In this document: positions 27,517-36,710 of the stretch, in pieces
Layout: each line of letters starts with the position of its first letter
How positions within the stretch are numbered: the stretch's first letter is position 1
Source: Candidatus Obscuribacterales bacterium
Lineage (GTDB): Bacteria > Cyanobacteriota > Vampirovibrionia > Obscuribacterales > Obscuribacteraceae
DNA: 64,000 nt
Reading direction: 5' to 3'
Assembly (NCBI GenBank): GCA_020050685.1
Contig: JAGVKG010000046.1
Coordinates: forward strand, 107,963 to 171,962
Notes under the pieces: generated by a model
Told to the model about the DNA's origin: nothing
What the model saw: only the letters and a program-made list of their open reading frames with translations
Databases searched by the model: none
Program-made: the position numbers and the translations under genes

Positions 27517-27905
27517 AGCTCCTTTACTGTTTAAGTTCTCAAAACGAAGAAACCGGCAGGCCAGAATTTACTGGTGCCGGAATTACTTTCAACATACGCC
27601 AGGGCCAAGCTTGCGTTTGCATCAGCGAAAAAGAGTTACGGCGTCCGCGAGGACTGCTTCCTTCCGTATCGCTTCCTTGGGGAGGGTCATCCGAAGATGA
27701 ATTTCCACAACTTTCTGCCTGGTCTTCCATTTCCAACCAACTTTTATCCAATTTGCTTACCAATCACGAGAATTTGTCTGTTTCGATGCCTTCAAATCAC
27801 GCTTGATTGGTTTTAGCTCAATAAGCCTCTGTATTATCGCAGAGACCCCGAAGGATATAGACCTTCAAGAAATATCCTATCACAACCAAAATTAGCGCTT
27901 GATAA
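27504..27905. other. Gap of about 400 nt without a convincing gene
   Basis: Lies between the CNNM gene and a DUF4013-like gene, both on the minus strand. No coding frame with a ribosome site and recognisable protein was found; a 74-codon minus-strand frame at 27539-27763 starts at TTG without a Shine-Dalgarno and has low-complexity composition. Just downstream of the DUF4013 stop there is an inverted repeat (AGGATAT 27852-27858, ATATCCT 27872-27878) that could end the surE transcript. The rest probably holds the CNNM promoter. Confidence 0.5.
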
Positions 27906-28664
27906 CTAGTTCTTGTTGGCAAGCTGCCAGGCTTCCGCAGCAATCAAGGCCGATGATAAATTTGCCAGGAAAACCGTAGTCGGCAAGAAAAATACGCCAA
28001 TCAAGGAGACTATCGGTATCGTCACGGCTGCCATGCCCAGACCAAGAATGACCAGCCAGGCAACAATAAAGGTACTTGGCTTGCGCTTAATTACCGAGTA
28101 AACCACAGCTAAATCCAGACCAGCTGTCAATTTTTCCTTAAGCGCGAAGTTAACCATGAGATACGGGCGGACAAACGACAACAAAATCCAAGCAAATTGG
28201 AAGATTAGTCCAGAGATGATAAACAGCCAGATAAATTCTGGGCTAGCAGTCGTCATAGTTCTTAAACTAAACCAGATTAGGCTGAGAATGCCGGCAATCA
28301 GGGCCAGAAAAACGTTGAGAATTAGTTCAATGACTAACCAGGTAAGCCCTGAGACAAATAGAACTGGCCAATCAGTCCATTGTGGCAGTCCTGGCTCGGG
28401 CGATGTCAGTCGGACGCGAATGGCTGATAACAAGTAGCCGGACAAAAGAGCAACGATGACAAAAACAATGGGGAAGAAAAGCGGACTGGCGCCAAATAAA
28501 ACAAAGCAAGCTGCATTCAAGACACCGCCCATCCCGGTTTTGAACATCCATTCCGGATCGGAAAAGATCTCTTTCCATATTTTGTTGTAATCAAGAGAGC
28601 CAATTTTAGCGCCGCCAATTTCTGGCAGCGCATTTAGGTTTTTACTCGAAGAATTATCGGACAT
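27906..28664 (-). CDS. DUF4013-like integral membrane protein
   Basis: About 252 residues with a short hydrophilic N terminus and five or six hydrophobic helices. The stretch from WMFKTGMGGVLNAACFVLF to SGYLLSAIRVRL and the later LMVNFALKEK resemble DUF4013 membrane proteins, whose function is unknown. I use ATG 28664; starting at TTG 28721 would add 19 Lys/Asn-rich residues and overlap surE by 26 nt. It follows surE on the same strand. A role in the inner membrane is all the sequence shows. Confidence 0.68.
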   Translation of the reverse strand: MSDNSSSKNLNALPEIGGAKIGSLDYNKIWKEIFSDPEWMFKTGMGGVLNAACFVLFGASPLFFPIVFVIVALLSGYLLSAIRVRLTSPEPGLPQWTDWPVLFVSGLTWLVIELILNVFLALIAGILSLIWFSLRTMTTASPEFIWLFIISGLIFQFAWILLSFVRPYLMVNFALKEKLTAGLDLAVVYSVIKRKPSTFIVAWLVILGLGMAAVTIPIVSLIGVFFLPTTVFLANLSSALIAAEAWQLANKN

Positions 28665-28695
28665 CTTTTCATCCGCGGCTCTATTTTTTCCGCTC

Positions 28696-29526
28696 TTATT
28701 TTTGTTTTTTGCTTTCAGCAATTGCTGGCTTGAATTTGAACAAGCGTTTGGAGGCTTGGTGCAGTTCCGACCAATCCATCAATTTCTCCAAAGCCTGATG
28801 GTCTGTCATATTGAAGGCAATCGGTGTGACCGAGATCATTTTTTGATTTACGGCCCAAGTGTCCGTGTAAGGCTCATCTGATTCTTCGATAGCATGACCG
28901 GCTAGCCAGTAATAAATTTTTCCTCTCGGATCTGTGCGCTTCTCAAAATGATCGTTGTAGAGGCGATAGCCCAGTTTAGTTATGGCATAGCCGGAAATTT
29001 CCGCCATTGGTGCAGACGGTACATTCACATTCAATAAGCATCCTGGTTGCAGACCAGCCTTGGGTACGCAGTGAATCAGCTCGGCAACAAAATCGGCAGC
29101 AGTTTCCCAATGTTTTTTCTCCTGCTTCGTCACCAGCGAAACGGCAATGCTGGGAATATGTAGAAATGCCCCTTCCATGGCTGCTGATACTGTGCCGGAA
29201 TATAAAACGTCGTTGCCTAAATTGGCGCCGTTGTTTATGCCGGAGATGACAATATCCGGTTTCTGTTTCAGCAAGGCAATCACGGCAAACTTGACGCAAT
29301 CGGATGGTGTGCCGGTGACAGCCCAGGCGCCCTTTACGTTTGGTGCCAGGTCCACTTCCTCAACTCGCAAAGGTTTATGCAATGTCAGGGCGTGGCCGGT
29401 GGCAGACCTTTCACGATCGGGAGCAACGACAAAAACTTCGAAATCTTTTTCGGCCGCCAAGCGCTCCGCCAATTTGCGAATGCCTGTGGCGAAGATGCCG
29501 TCGTCGTTTGAAATTAATATCCTCAA
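28696..29526 (-). CDS. surE: 5'/3'-nucleotidase SurE
   Basis: A metal-dependent nucleotidase that removes phosphate from nucleoside monophosphates and is linked to stationary-phase survival. The N terminus MRILISNDDG supplies the metal-binding Asp8-Asp9, and APDRERSATGHALTL, GTPSDCVK and ISGINNGANLG are family signatures. Length 276 is typical. The ATG is adjacent to a plus-strand promoter region for the Clp-N gene. Expressed with the DUF4013-like membrane gene downstream. Confidence 0.93.
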   Translation of the reverse strand: MRILISNDDGIFATGIRKLAERLAAEKDFEVFVVAPDRERSATGHALTLHKPLRVEEVDLAPNVKGAWAVTGTPSDCVKFAVIALLKQKPDIVISGINNGANLGNDVLYSGTVSAAMEGAFLHIPSIAVSLVTKQEKKHWETAADFVAELIHCVPKAGLQPGCLLNVNVPSAPMAEISGYAITKLGYRLYNDHFEKRTDPRGKIYYWLAGHAIEESDEPYTDTWAVNQKMISVTPIAFNMTDHQALEKLMDWSELHQASKRLFKFKPAIAESKKQK

Positions 29527-29602
29527 GTAAGACTCCAGTTTGAATTACCAGGACAGTATAACGCTGGCGAGCAATGCCTGTATGCGTATTTCAGTATGAG
29601 TA

Positions 29603-29608
29603 TATAAT
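29603..29608 (+). promoter_or_regulatory. -10 element for the Clp-N gene
   Basis: TATAAT lies 33 nt before the ATG at 29641 in the gap between divergent surE and the Clp-N gene. No good -35 is seen. The ribosome-site segment TCACTTTGAAGGT (29622-29634) recurs exactly at 29789-29801 within the gene. Confidence 0.4.
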
Positions 29609-29640
29609 TTACAAGGCAAAGTCACTTTGAAGGTAAGCAG

Positions 29641-30735
29641 ATGTTTGAATCACTCAGCCACTCGGCAATTGAGATTATTGAAGAAGCCAAGGCACAAGCA
29701 ACGCGTTTGCAAGCAGCCAGTTGCGGCAGCGAACATTTGCTATATGGGCTGGCTGGCGAGAAAACCGGCATTGCTCATCAAGCACTGATCACTTTGAAGG
29801 TGAGCCAAGAACAAATTGGGCGTGAGCTGGAAGCAATGCAACCCAATCGCTTGGCCCAGGTTTTGCGGCAAGCAAACAAAGCAACTCAGGGGACACCCGC
29901 CGAGCCCAAAGTTGCTTTTAGCGAAGAATTATTGCTCGTGCTCGGGGCCGCTGATGATCAAAGACGCTACTACGGCGCCAAAAAACTTTTGCCGGAGCAT
30001 CTCTTGCTTGGCATTTGTGAAGTGAATGAAATTAGAGCCGGCAAAGTCTTGGAAGAATTTGGTGCCAATATTGTTTTTCTGCGTGGGCAAACAATCGACT
30101 TGATGGCTAAGAGATATTTGGCTGAGCAAAAGGCGCCAACGCTTAGTTCAGCAATATGTACGGGACTATCGGAGTTGATTTCCAAGAACTTGGAGGCTGC
30201 CGAAGCGCTTAAGCTATTATCGGAGCGCTCACAGTCTCACCTGCATCCACTGCCGGAATCAAAAAATGTTGTGCATATGGTTTTTGTTGGCTACTTGCAA
30301 GAATTTCTCTCAGTGCAAGTGCAATTCCAACGCTATCTTTTGCAACAGTCAATTCGCCTCCTGACGGAAAGAACCGGCAGCCTGGACGATGAGGTGGTTG
30401 CTTCGATTGTTTCTGCTTCCGCTCAACATCTGCGTTTGGAAGCACGTTACACAATTGAATTTCTCTGGACGCATGAATATCGTTTGTTGAGCCAAGTGCT
30501 TGATGAAGCCGAGCACGACTTAATTGGTTCAGCCATTGAAGATTTGTTTTGGGCGCATTCCGAAGAATTGGCTTTGCACGAACTATACGACACGGCTTTG
30601 CAAGATCACAGACGCAAGCAAGTCTTAGCTTCCCAAAAGCGTCGTCTGGAAATTCAATCACGCATCAAGCGTTTGCGTAGCCGTTTAGGCGAGACGCTCA
30701 AGCAATGCTTCTTGCAAAAGCCAATGTCCGCCTAG
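29641..30735 (+). CDS. Clp N-domain protein without an AAA+ ATPase
   Basis: A 364-residue protein. Residues 1-145 look like a double Clp N-terminal repeat (SHSAIEIIEEAKAQA, GSEHLLYGLAGE and later LLPEHLLLGICEV), as in ClpC/ClpA. No Walker A or B motifs follow. The C-terminal 200 residues are helical, with charged coiled-coil-like stretches and a basic end. It may be a ClpS/ClpC-type adaptor or regulator, binding the Clp chaperone or its substrates; this is inference. GAAGG before the ATG is the ribosome site. Confidence 0.7.
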   Translation: MFESLSHSAIEIIEEAKAQATRLQAASCGSEHLLYGLAGEKTGIAHQALITLKVSQEQIGRELEAMQPNRLAQVLRQANKATQGTPAEPKVAFSEELLLVLGAADDQRRYYGAKKLLPEHLLLGICEVNEIRAGKVLEEFGANIVFLRGQTIDLMAKRYLAEQKAPTLSSAICTGLSELISKNLEAAEALKLLSERSQSHLHPLPESKNVVHMVFVGYLQEFLSVQVQFQRYLLQQSIRLLTERTGSLDDEVVASIVSASAQHLRLEARYTIEFLWTHEYRLLSQVLDEAEHDLIGSAIEDLFWAHSEELALHELYDTALQDHRRKQVLASQKRRLEIQSRIKRLRSRLGETLKQCFLQKPMSA

Positions 30736-30749
30736 TCGGGAGTTGTCAT

Positions 30750-31223
30750 CTAGCGCAAAATAAACGGGCACTTGAGACAAAAGGCTTTGGCAAATTGAAT
30801 TGGTCTTCCCTCGATGTCATATCCATGCTGAATGGAACATTTCAAGGTGTGACCGCAGTCCAAACATTCTAAATCGGTTCTGCCTTGCAGAATTATTTCG
30901 GTAATTTCACGCAGCTTGATCTCGCGCTCCAAAGATTCATTTAGTAGTTGTGGTCTGGTTTCCACTTCTTGCAAAAGCACCGGCTCGACAACTAGTGCCT
31001 TGGCTAGCACTTGGCGGTCGGTTGTTGAAAGCCATGTCTCTAGTCCATATTCGATATCTTCAATGCGGCCAATTGGCATACGGCAGGATTTGGCTAAGTC
31101 TTTTACCGTCATATTGCGCAACTCGCGCAATTGAAAGACGCGGCGGGCCAAGGTTGGCGCCAGCTCGAGGTTCTGCGGTATTGGTTTGACTTGTTTCACG
31201 AAATTCTTGCCCGTATATATCAA
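30750..31223 (-). CDS. XRE-family regulator with a C-terminal zinc-ribbon-like motif
   Basis: A 157-residue protein. Residues about 27-78 form a helix-turn-helix of the XRE type (FQLRELRNMTVKDLAKSCRM). The C-terminal part has CLDC and CLKC pairs separated by about 30 residues, consistent with a zinc ribbon. It is divergent from the GGDEF-pseudokinase/NurA pair, with an inverted repeat GCCT-GCT-AGGC (31237-31247) just upstream that could be its operator. It may control itself and the divergent operon; that is inferred from layout. A transcription regulator is the likely role. Confidence 0.72.
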   Translation of the reverse strand: MIYTGKNFVKQVKPIPQNLELAPTLARRVFQLRELRNMTVKDLAKSCRMPIGRIEDIEYGLETWLSTTDRQVLAKALVVEPVLLQEVETRPQLLNESLEREIKLREITEIILQGRTDLECLDCGHTLKCSIQHGYDIEGRPIQFAKAFCLKCPFILR

Positions 31224-31393
31224 TTGACAATGCTTAGCCTGCTAGGCGATCAACTTGCTATCAATTTGCCTTCAACCGTGTAATCACTATGGATCTTAAC
31301 AATTGAATCGCTAAACAGGTTGTTGCAAGATGGAAATTTGGGTAAAGATATTGCAAGGAACCCATAAATAATAAACAATCGAAATTTAATGGG

Positions 31394-32743
31394 GTGAGCT
31401 TGGTGAAGGTCAAAGGTCAAACATCTACTGCCGAAACGCGCGATCAGCTTTTGGAAAGAAGGCGCAAACCCGGCGCATTGACAAGCTCTGGTCCGCAAAA
31501 AGACCAGGTTGTTTTTGGCTTGGATGCCTTCAAGCACATTTTGGCTAAACACTCTGTGCGCAATGCACGTTATGGAACACCATACGCGCTTGCCAGCTTG
31601 AATATTTTAGAGTGGCTGGAGGTGGCAAAAACTTTTGGCGAACCGGCAAGCAAACAACTTTTGCGCTCCACTCAGGATGCAATTCTAAAATGCATTCGCT
31701 TATCAGACCGCCTTTGTCCGTATGCGCCAGGCAAGTTCATTCTCCTATTACCAGATTGCAGCCAGAAAATGGCCAAACAAATTCTCGAGCGAATTTGTTT
31801 GGTTGTTGCTACATGCAAGACGCAATATCACAAGACGACCTTGCGTGCCTCACTTAGCTACAAGCTTTGTGGCATCAGTGTCGAGCCTGCCAATTTAGAA
31901 GCTATGCTTGCCTCAATTGGCATTGAAGTGGTCTCTGCCGCTCGAGAGGATAATCCCGCTCACCAAAATATGGCAGACGATCTGAAGGAGAGTTGGCTGA
32001 GCCGCTATGCCAATTTGCAAACTTGCCACTGGTTAGGCACAAGTGATTCTCCTGCATTTGCGCAAATGAAAGCATGCGATAAGTGGGCTTCGGAGAAGGA
32101 AGTTTTGCTTGTTGAAGTTCACCCAGAAGAAAGTGGTATCAAGTCGAGCCAAAGTGGCTATCAAACTATTGCCGGATATCTAAATCTTCTGCAGCAAATT
32201 GAACATCCTGGTTTACTTAGGCTTTCTGATTTTTATCTGGTGCCTGATTCTCCATTGCAGTTGGTGTTTGAATTTCCGCCAGGCCAAAGGTGGGACAAGT
32301 TTTTGGCCAAGCCGGAATTTGGCAGACGAGATCCGGCAATGCAGATGATTAATTGGGCAGAACAAATTTGTTCTTGCCTTATTGTTTTGCAAAAGCATTT
32401 TCCCCATCTGCTTTCTCTGAAACTAGATAGCCAGAGTTTTTCTTTGGATGAAAATCTCGATTTGGTTTTCTGTGATTATTTTTGGCATTGCCTTGAGATT
32501 GGCAAGCCGGAAAGTGATCCGGCATTGGCAGTTCAGAGCTTTGGCCAATTGATGAGCCAAATTGTGAATCACGTTTGTCCACCTGATGCTCACGTTTGTC
32601 CACCTGATGCTAATGACGATGTGCGGAAATTCTTCCATATCTTAAGCCAGGGATCTGGGAGCCCCGCATCTGCACCGAAAGAGCTGAATAACTTTTACAA
32701 AATCAGGGCAAAGCTTTTGCAAATGGCCGGTGCGCATGCTTGA
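31394..32743 (+). CDS. Degenerate GGDEF domain fused to a pseudokinase-like domain
   Basis: A 449-residue protein. Residues about 40-180 resemble a GGDEF domain, but the signature is replaced (RLCPYAPGKFILLLPD), so it probably does not make cyclic di-GMP. Residues about 220-370 resemble a protein kinase with altered key motifs: no HRD triad, but LKLDSQSF and LDLVFCDYF where the catalytic loop and DFG would lie. A 21-bp tandem duplication gives two HVCPPDA units near residues 393-406. Starts at GTG 31394 or 31403 (GGGGTG is 31391-31396). It overlaps the NurA-domain gene by 8 nt. It is probably a signalling scaffold. Confidence 0.6.
   Translation: MSLVKVKGQTSTAETRDQLLERRRKPGALTSSGPQKDQVVFGLDAFKHILAKHSVRNARYGTPYALASLNILEWLEVAKTFGEPASKQLLRSTQDAILKCIRLSDRLCPYAPGKFILLLPDCSQKMAKQILERICLVVATCKTQYHKTTLRASLSYKLCGISVEPANLEAMLASIGIEVVSAAREDNPAHQNMADDLKESWLSRYANLQTCHWLGTSDSPAFAQMKACDKWASEKEVLLVEVHPEESGIKSSQSGYQTIAGYLNLLQQIEHPGLLRLSDFYLVPDSPLQLVFEFPPGQRWDKFLAKPEFGRRDPAMQMINWAEQICSCLIVLQKHFPHLLSLKLDSQSFSLDENLDLVFCDYFWHCLEIGKPESDPALAVQSFGQLMSQIVNHVCPPDAHVCPPDANDDVRKFFHILSQGSGSPASAPKELNNFYKIRAKLLQMAGAHA
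32570..32611 (+). repeat. Perfect 21-bp tandem duplication in a coding region
   Basis: CACGTTTGTCCACCTGATGC plus T is repeated exactly at 32570-32590 and 32591-32611. It encodes two HVCPPDA units and keeps the frame. Confidence 0.9.
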
Positions 32744-33941
32744 TTTTAGAAAGTTGATCTCACAAATCAAAGAAGTTGGCCGCACGAGTTCAAGCGATAA
32801 GGAAATTGGCGAAGAAATTGTTTTGCGAGCCTTGGATGCCTATGACAGAGCAGAAGAAAAGGGTGATGAATTTATCAAGCGCCTTGCCGATAATCAACTC
32901 ACCGTGCTTTGGCCTTTAGCTCAACCGTTAGAAGTAATGTCCGATCCGCAAAACCAATTTGGCTATGCCGTGAATTTGGATACGCCCAATCACACTGTGG
33001 TGGCGGCCGATGGTTCGCAAATTATGCCCAGCCATCATGAAGTGCACAATTGTTATTTGATAAACATTGGTTCTGTGGTTTTGTCTTATGGTGTCGAGGA
33101 AAAGGCGGTGCTTGAATCAGTGCCCAGGCTTTATCACAAAGCGGAAGATTTGTATCCTTTGATAAACCGCAGGCGAATGCACATTGATGAGCTGCAAATT
33201 TCCTTGCAGCGATTTTTGCTTGAGCTTGAGACAATTTGCAATCATTTGGAAATGTGCACCAAGCGTAAACTGCCGGCTATTGCCTTAATTGATGGTTCGC
33301 TTATTCCCTGGTCTTTGGAGAAAATGCCACCGGCTTATCAGCAAGAATTTCATCTTAGGCTATTGGCCCTCTACGAAATTCTGGCAGAAAAACAAGTTCC
33401 TCTAGTTGGCTATATCAGCCAATCGCGTGCCACTGATGTGGTAAATGCTTTGCGTACTTTTGAATGCCCTTATGAGAGAAATCTCTGTGCAGAATTTTGC
33501 GGGCATCTGAATGAAGAAGATTTCCCTTGCTCAAAAATCTGGCCCTTAACCGACCGGCAATTATATTCGAAAAGACTAAACAGCAATTGTCGCTCGCCTG
33601 TTTTTGTATCCGGAAATAATTTTGTCCGCTCCATGCCAAAACCAGAACAAACTTGTTTTACGTACTTGAACGTTGGTTCGGAAACTGCGCGTTTGGAATT
33701 TCCTTATCGAGTCTTTCAAGACAAACAAGTCTTTCAATTTGTTTTGTCTGCTGTTTGCCAGCAAGTGGAAAAAGGTTTTGGTTATCCCTTATCGCTGGCG
33801 GAGGCTCATTATTTAGCTGTGATCCGTGGTGCGGATCGCAGCCGATTTTTCGATTTGCTCGGCGAGCATCTCATATCACTAGGCAAACCACGTGTAGCCG
33901 TCAGCCCGAAAGAGCTGCGTAAGCGCCGGGGCATCATCTAG
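32736..33941 (+). CDS. NurA-domain nuclease-like protein
   Basis: A 401-residue protein with the NurA fold signatures: an early AADGSQI followed by HEVHNCYLINIG and a later IALIDGSLIPW, the two Asp-containing motifs of this nuclease family. NurA usually pairs with the HerA ATPase in DNA end resection; no HerA gene is in the window. ATG 32736 is used because it forms an 8-nt overlap (ATGCTTGA) with the upstream gene; GTG 32730 is an alternative. The partner may be encoded elsewhere, or the upstream signalling gene may be its local partner; the latter is a guess. Confidence 0.72.
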   Translation: MLDFRKLISQIKEVGRTSSSDKEIGEEIVLRALDAYDRAEEKGDEFIKRLADNQLTVLWPLAQPLEVMSDPQNQFGYAVNLDTPNHTVVAADGSQIMPSHHEVHNCYLINIGSVVLSYGVEEKAVLESVPRLYHKAEDLYPLINRRRMHIDELQISLQRFLLELETICNHLEMCTKRKLPAIALIDGSLIPWSLEKMPPAYQQEFHLRLLALYEILAEKQVPLVGYISQSRATDVVNALRTFECPYERNLCAEFCGHLNEEDFPCSKIWPLTDRQLYSKRLNSNCRSPVFVSGNNFVRSMPKPEQTCFTYLNVGSETARLEFPYRVFQDKQVFQFVLSAVCQQVEKGFGYPLSLAEAHYLAVIRGADRSRFFDLLGEHLISLGKPRVAVSPKELRKRRGII

Positions 33942-34041
33942 ATTGAAAAATTTAAATGTCAGCGCAGTCAGTACCTTGGCGCCGCCGGTGGATTTGGTGC
34001 TTGACGACCTCGGTTTGCGGGCAAGGAGGGCGACGGCTGCG

Positions 34042-34050
34042 TGCTAGAAT
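34042..34050 (+). promoter_or_regulatory. Extended -10 promoter for mqnE
   Basis: TGCTAGAAT lies 48 nt before the ATG. The extended -10 form resembles those upstream of gyrB and of the gene at 39888. Confidence 0.45.
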
Positions 34051-34097
34051 TTCAGCTATAAATTTCAAATATATATTGCCTTTCGAGGAGTTTTGCT

Positions 34098-35252
34098 ATG
34101 TCAGTAGCGCTTGATCAATCGCTTGTTAAATCCGGTCCTTTGGCAGATATCTACGAGAAGATAATTGCCGGCAAACGCATCGACCGAGATGATGCAATTC
34201 GTTTGTATCGCGAAAAGGACATCAATGCCGTTGGCGCGCTGGCGGAATTTGTTCGCCAGAGAAAAGCCGGTCCTGGCAAAGAAAAGTATGTGTACTATAT
34301 ACACAACATGCATTTGAACCCGACAAACTTCTGCGTGGAGACATGCCGCTTTTGCAGTTATGCCAATCCGGAAGAACAAGCAAAAGCTTATACCTGGACT
34401 GTCGATCAAGTTTTAGCAGAAGCACGCAAAGGTGTGGCTTCCGGAATTCGCGAAATTCACATGGTCGGTGGATTGAACCCCGCCTGTGACATCAACTACT
34501 ACGAAGATGTTTTCCGGACAATCAAAAAGGAATTTCCCGATGTTCATCTTAAAACCATGACGGCAGTCGAGATTGAATACATGGCCAATCTCGAAGGTAT
34601 AAGCTACGAAGAAGTATTAGAGCGCTTAATTGCTGCTGGTTTGAACTCCATGCCGGGTGGCGGTGCAGAAATTTTTGATGAAACAGTGCGGGAAAAGATG
34701 GCTGTGAAAAAGACTCCAGCTCGGGTTTGGTTGGAAATTCACGGTATTGCCCACAAGCTGGGCTTGAATACGAATGCCACCATGCTTACCGGCATTGGCG
34801 AATCAATTGAGAACAAAGTAGACCATATGCTTTTGTTGCGTGAGCAACAAGACAAGTCTAAAGGCTTCCTTACTTTCATTCCGCTTAAGTGCTACTACGA
34901 AGGCACAACCATTACGGCGGATGAAATCAAAGAACCAAGTGAAGAAGATTTACTGCGCGACATTGCTGTCTCCCGCCTTCTCTTGGATAACTTCCCGCAT
35001 ATCAAAGCCTATTGGATTCAACTTGGCGTGCAGTTGGCGCTCAAAGCTTTTGCTTTCGGAGCCGATGATCTGGATGGCACCATTCAGATGGAAAAAATTA
35101 CTCACGCTGCTGGTGCGAAAACACCGTTGCAACTGGCTAAAGAAAAGATGGAAGCCTTAATCGCCGAAGCTGGATATGTTCCCGTTGAGCGCGATACTGT
35201 CTACAACATCATTCGCGTCGCAGAACCGGTAAGCAGTGCTTGCGCTTCTTAG
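34098..35252 (+). CDS. mqnE: Aminofutalosine synthase-like radical SAM enzyme
   Basis: Radical SAM enzyme of the futalosine menaquinone pathway; MqnE joins 3-[(1-carboxyvinyl)oxy]benzoate and SAM to make aminofutalosine. The 4Fe-4S ligands are Cys79, Cys83 and Cys86 (CVETCRFC), and REIHMVGGLNP, MPGGGAEIF and NATMLTGIGES fit MqnE better than MqnC or CofH. At 384 residues it is the usual size. GAGGAG is 7 nt upstream of ATG. If right, this organism makes menaquinone by the futalosine route, and the UbiD decarboxylase at 49372 could act in the late steps. Confidence 0.85.
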   Translation: MSVALDQSLVKSGPLADIYEKIIAGKRIDRDDAIRLYREKDINAVGALAEFVRQRKAGPGKEKYVYYIHNMHLNPTNFCVETCRFCSYANPEEQAKAYTWTVDQVLAEARKGVASGIREIHMVGGLNPACDINYYEDVFRTIKKEFPDVHLKTMTAVEIEYMANLEGISYEEVLERLIAAGLNSMPGGGAEIFDETVREKMAVKKTPARVWLEIHGIAHKLGLNTNATMLTGIGESIENKVDHMLLLREQQDKSKGFLTFIPLKCYYEGTTITADEIKEPSEEDLLRDIAVSRLLLDNFPHIKAYWIQLGVQLALKAFAFGADDLDGTIQMEKITHAAGAKTPLQLAKEKMEALIAEAGYVPVERDTVYNIIRVAEPVSSACAS

Positions 35253-35263
35253 CTCGCACATTT

Positions 35264-36604
35264 TTACAGTTGTAAGCTAATTTGGGAAAGATTTTTCCGG
35301 CGTTCGATAATCAGCGAGGTTTTCTCGCCAGGGCTCTTGCGCGAAAGTATTTCGTTCAGCTCGTTTGGTTTTTGGATTACAGTGCCGTCAACTGCCCGAA
35401 TGATATCGCCTTCTTGCAAAAGAGCACGCGATGCTAAGCTGGCCAGTCCAATAGTGGTGATTACAATACCTTTGTTGGATTGTTGGCCCAGAATGCCATA
35501 TTTGGCCATAAAATTTTGATCGCTTGGCGGAGGTGCGGAAGATAGTACTCCGCTTGCCAAAATCACGGGCTTTTGTGATTGGACTTTCGCTGCTTGCATC
35601 TGGTCTTGTAAATCCGTTTGCCATTGTGGTCTGGCTTTTGCATCGCGGTTTGCCAGATATTTCTGGGCAGAGCAGGCTTCGCTTGTGCGTCTGTAGGCGC
35701 GCACATAACGCGCATCAGCTGGATCTAAATCGTTAGCTTGCTTCATATAAGGAAGTGCTTGCTCGGGCCACTTAAACAACAAATAGATTGTGCCAATGTT
35801 GTATTTGATCAAAGCTTGATTTGGTGCTTTCTCGTCTAATGTCAAATAAAGGTTGAGTGCATCTTGATAGCGACCTTCCGTGTAGGCCTTGAGCGCATCT
35901 TCGGCAAGACCGCGAATTTGTACTCGGCGGGAATCCATGCAAGGATTTTTAGCCAGTTTCTTTTCGACTTGTTCGATGGCTTGCTGATAGTCAGCGCGAT
36001 CCGGGCTTGCTTTTAGGGCTTTGTGATAACTGGACAAGGCTTCTGCTAAGCTGCCGGAAGCTTCATCAATAATGCCGATGGAAAAGGCTGCTTCTGCATT
36101 GTTCGGACAAAGAGCAAGCGCTTGTTCGAATTGCGCTCTGGCATCAAGTGTCTTGCCTTCGCGAAAAAGTTTCACACCCTCGGCCATAAATTTGGTGGCA
36201 TGTTCTTCGGCTGCCGCCGCAATAGAAATGTGTGCTCGTTGAATCGAACAATCTTGCTCGTCAGGTGTGGCACTTGTGGTCGCAGTTGGGGAATTATTTG
36301 CGACAGTTGCTGGTATTGCCTGTGGTGCCACAGTTTTTGTTTGTGGCAATGCTTGTGCAAGTCTGCTTAGACGTTCGTCCACGGCTCCACCCAGTGCTTG
36401 CCCGAACGCCTGCTTTTCTATGTGGTCAAGGCGCCAGAGAGTGTCTTTCTCGTCATAGGTGTGGAAGAAAAGTTGGTTTTCCAATTGGGCAATTGTCTCG
36501 TCTTGCGACCCAGCACAAAGCCCCTTGCTTGACAGGGGGCCAAGTTGGGCTATAAGCAGGGCTGCCAAAAATATTTTGCTGGTATTTTTCTTCAGGTTTT
36601 GCAT
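35264..36604 (-). CDS. Secreted TPR-PDZ protein
   Basis: A 446-residue envelope protein. A signal peptide (IFLAALLIAQLG, cut near residue 30) is followed by a low-complexity linker, then at least four TPR-like helix pairs (about 135-310), then one PDZ domain (about 355-440) with GLASLASRALLQEGDIIRAVDG. Such proteins bind substrates or partner proteases outside the cytoplasm. It ends 11 nt from the mqnE stop, so the two genes are convergent with no room for a terminator. Partner unknown; HtrA is one candidate. Confidence 0.8.
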   Translation of the reverse strand: MQNLKKNTSKIFLAALLIAQLGPLSSKGLCAGSQDETIAQLENQLFFHTYDEKDTLWRLDHIEKQAFGQALGGAVDERLSRLAQALPQTKTVAPQAIPATVANNSPTATTSATPDEQDCSIQRAHISIAAAAEEHATKFMAEGVKLFREGKTLDARAQFEQALALCPNNAEAAFSIGIIDEASGSLAEALSSYHKALKASPDRADYQQAIEQVEKKLAKNPCMDSRRVQIRGLAEDALKAYTEGRYQDALNLYLTLDEKAPNQALIKYNIGTIYLLFKWPEQALPYMKQANDLDPADARYVRAYRRTSEACSAQKYLANRDAKARPQWQTDLQDQMQAAKVQSQKPVILASGVLSSAPPPSDQNFMAKYGILGQQSNKGIVITTIGLASLASRALLQEGDIIRAVDGTVIQKPNELNEILSRKSPGEKTSLIIERRKNLSQISLQL

Positions 36605-36690
36605 TCGCGGTTCTGGCGGGGAAAGTCTCTCAGGGCTGGCTGGACTTCAAATATAGAGACTCTTTGCCTATCTGTAAGTGGGAAAAATAC

Positions 36691-36700
36691 GCGCCGGCGC
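36691..36700. repeat. GCGCCGGCGC palindrome
   Basis: A perfect 10-bp palindrome within a GC-rich 16-mer, between the divergent TPR-PDZ and dprA genes. Could be an operator; no regulator is identified. Confidence 0.3.
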
Positions 36701-36710
36701 GGGGTTAATA

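Noticed and set aside
27539..27763. A 74-codon minus-strand frame upstream of the CNNM gene
   Set aside because: Starts at TTG without a Shine-Dalgarno, has low-complexity Ser/Pro/Asp content and no known relative; left as part of the gap.
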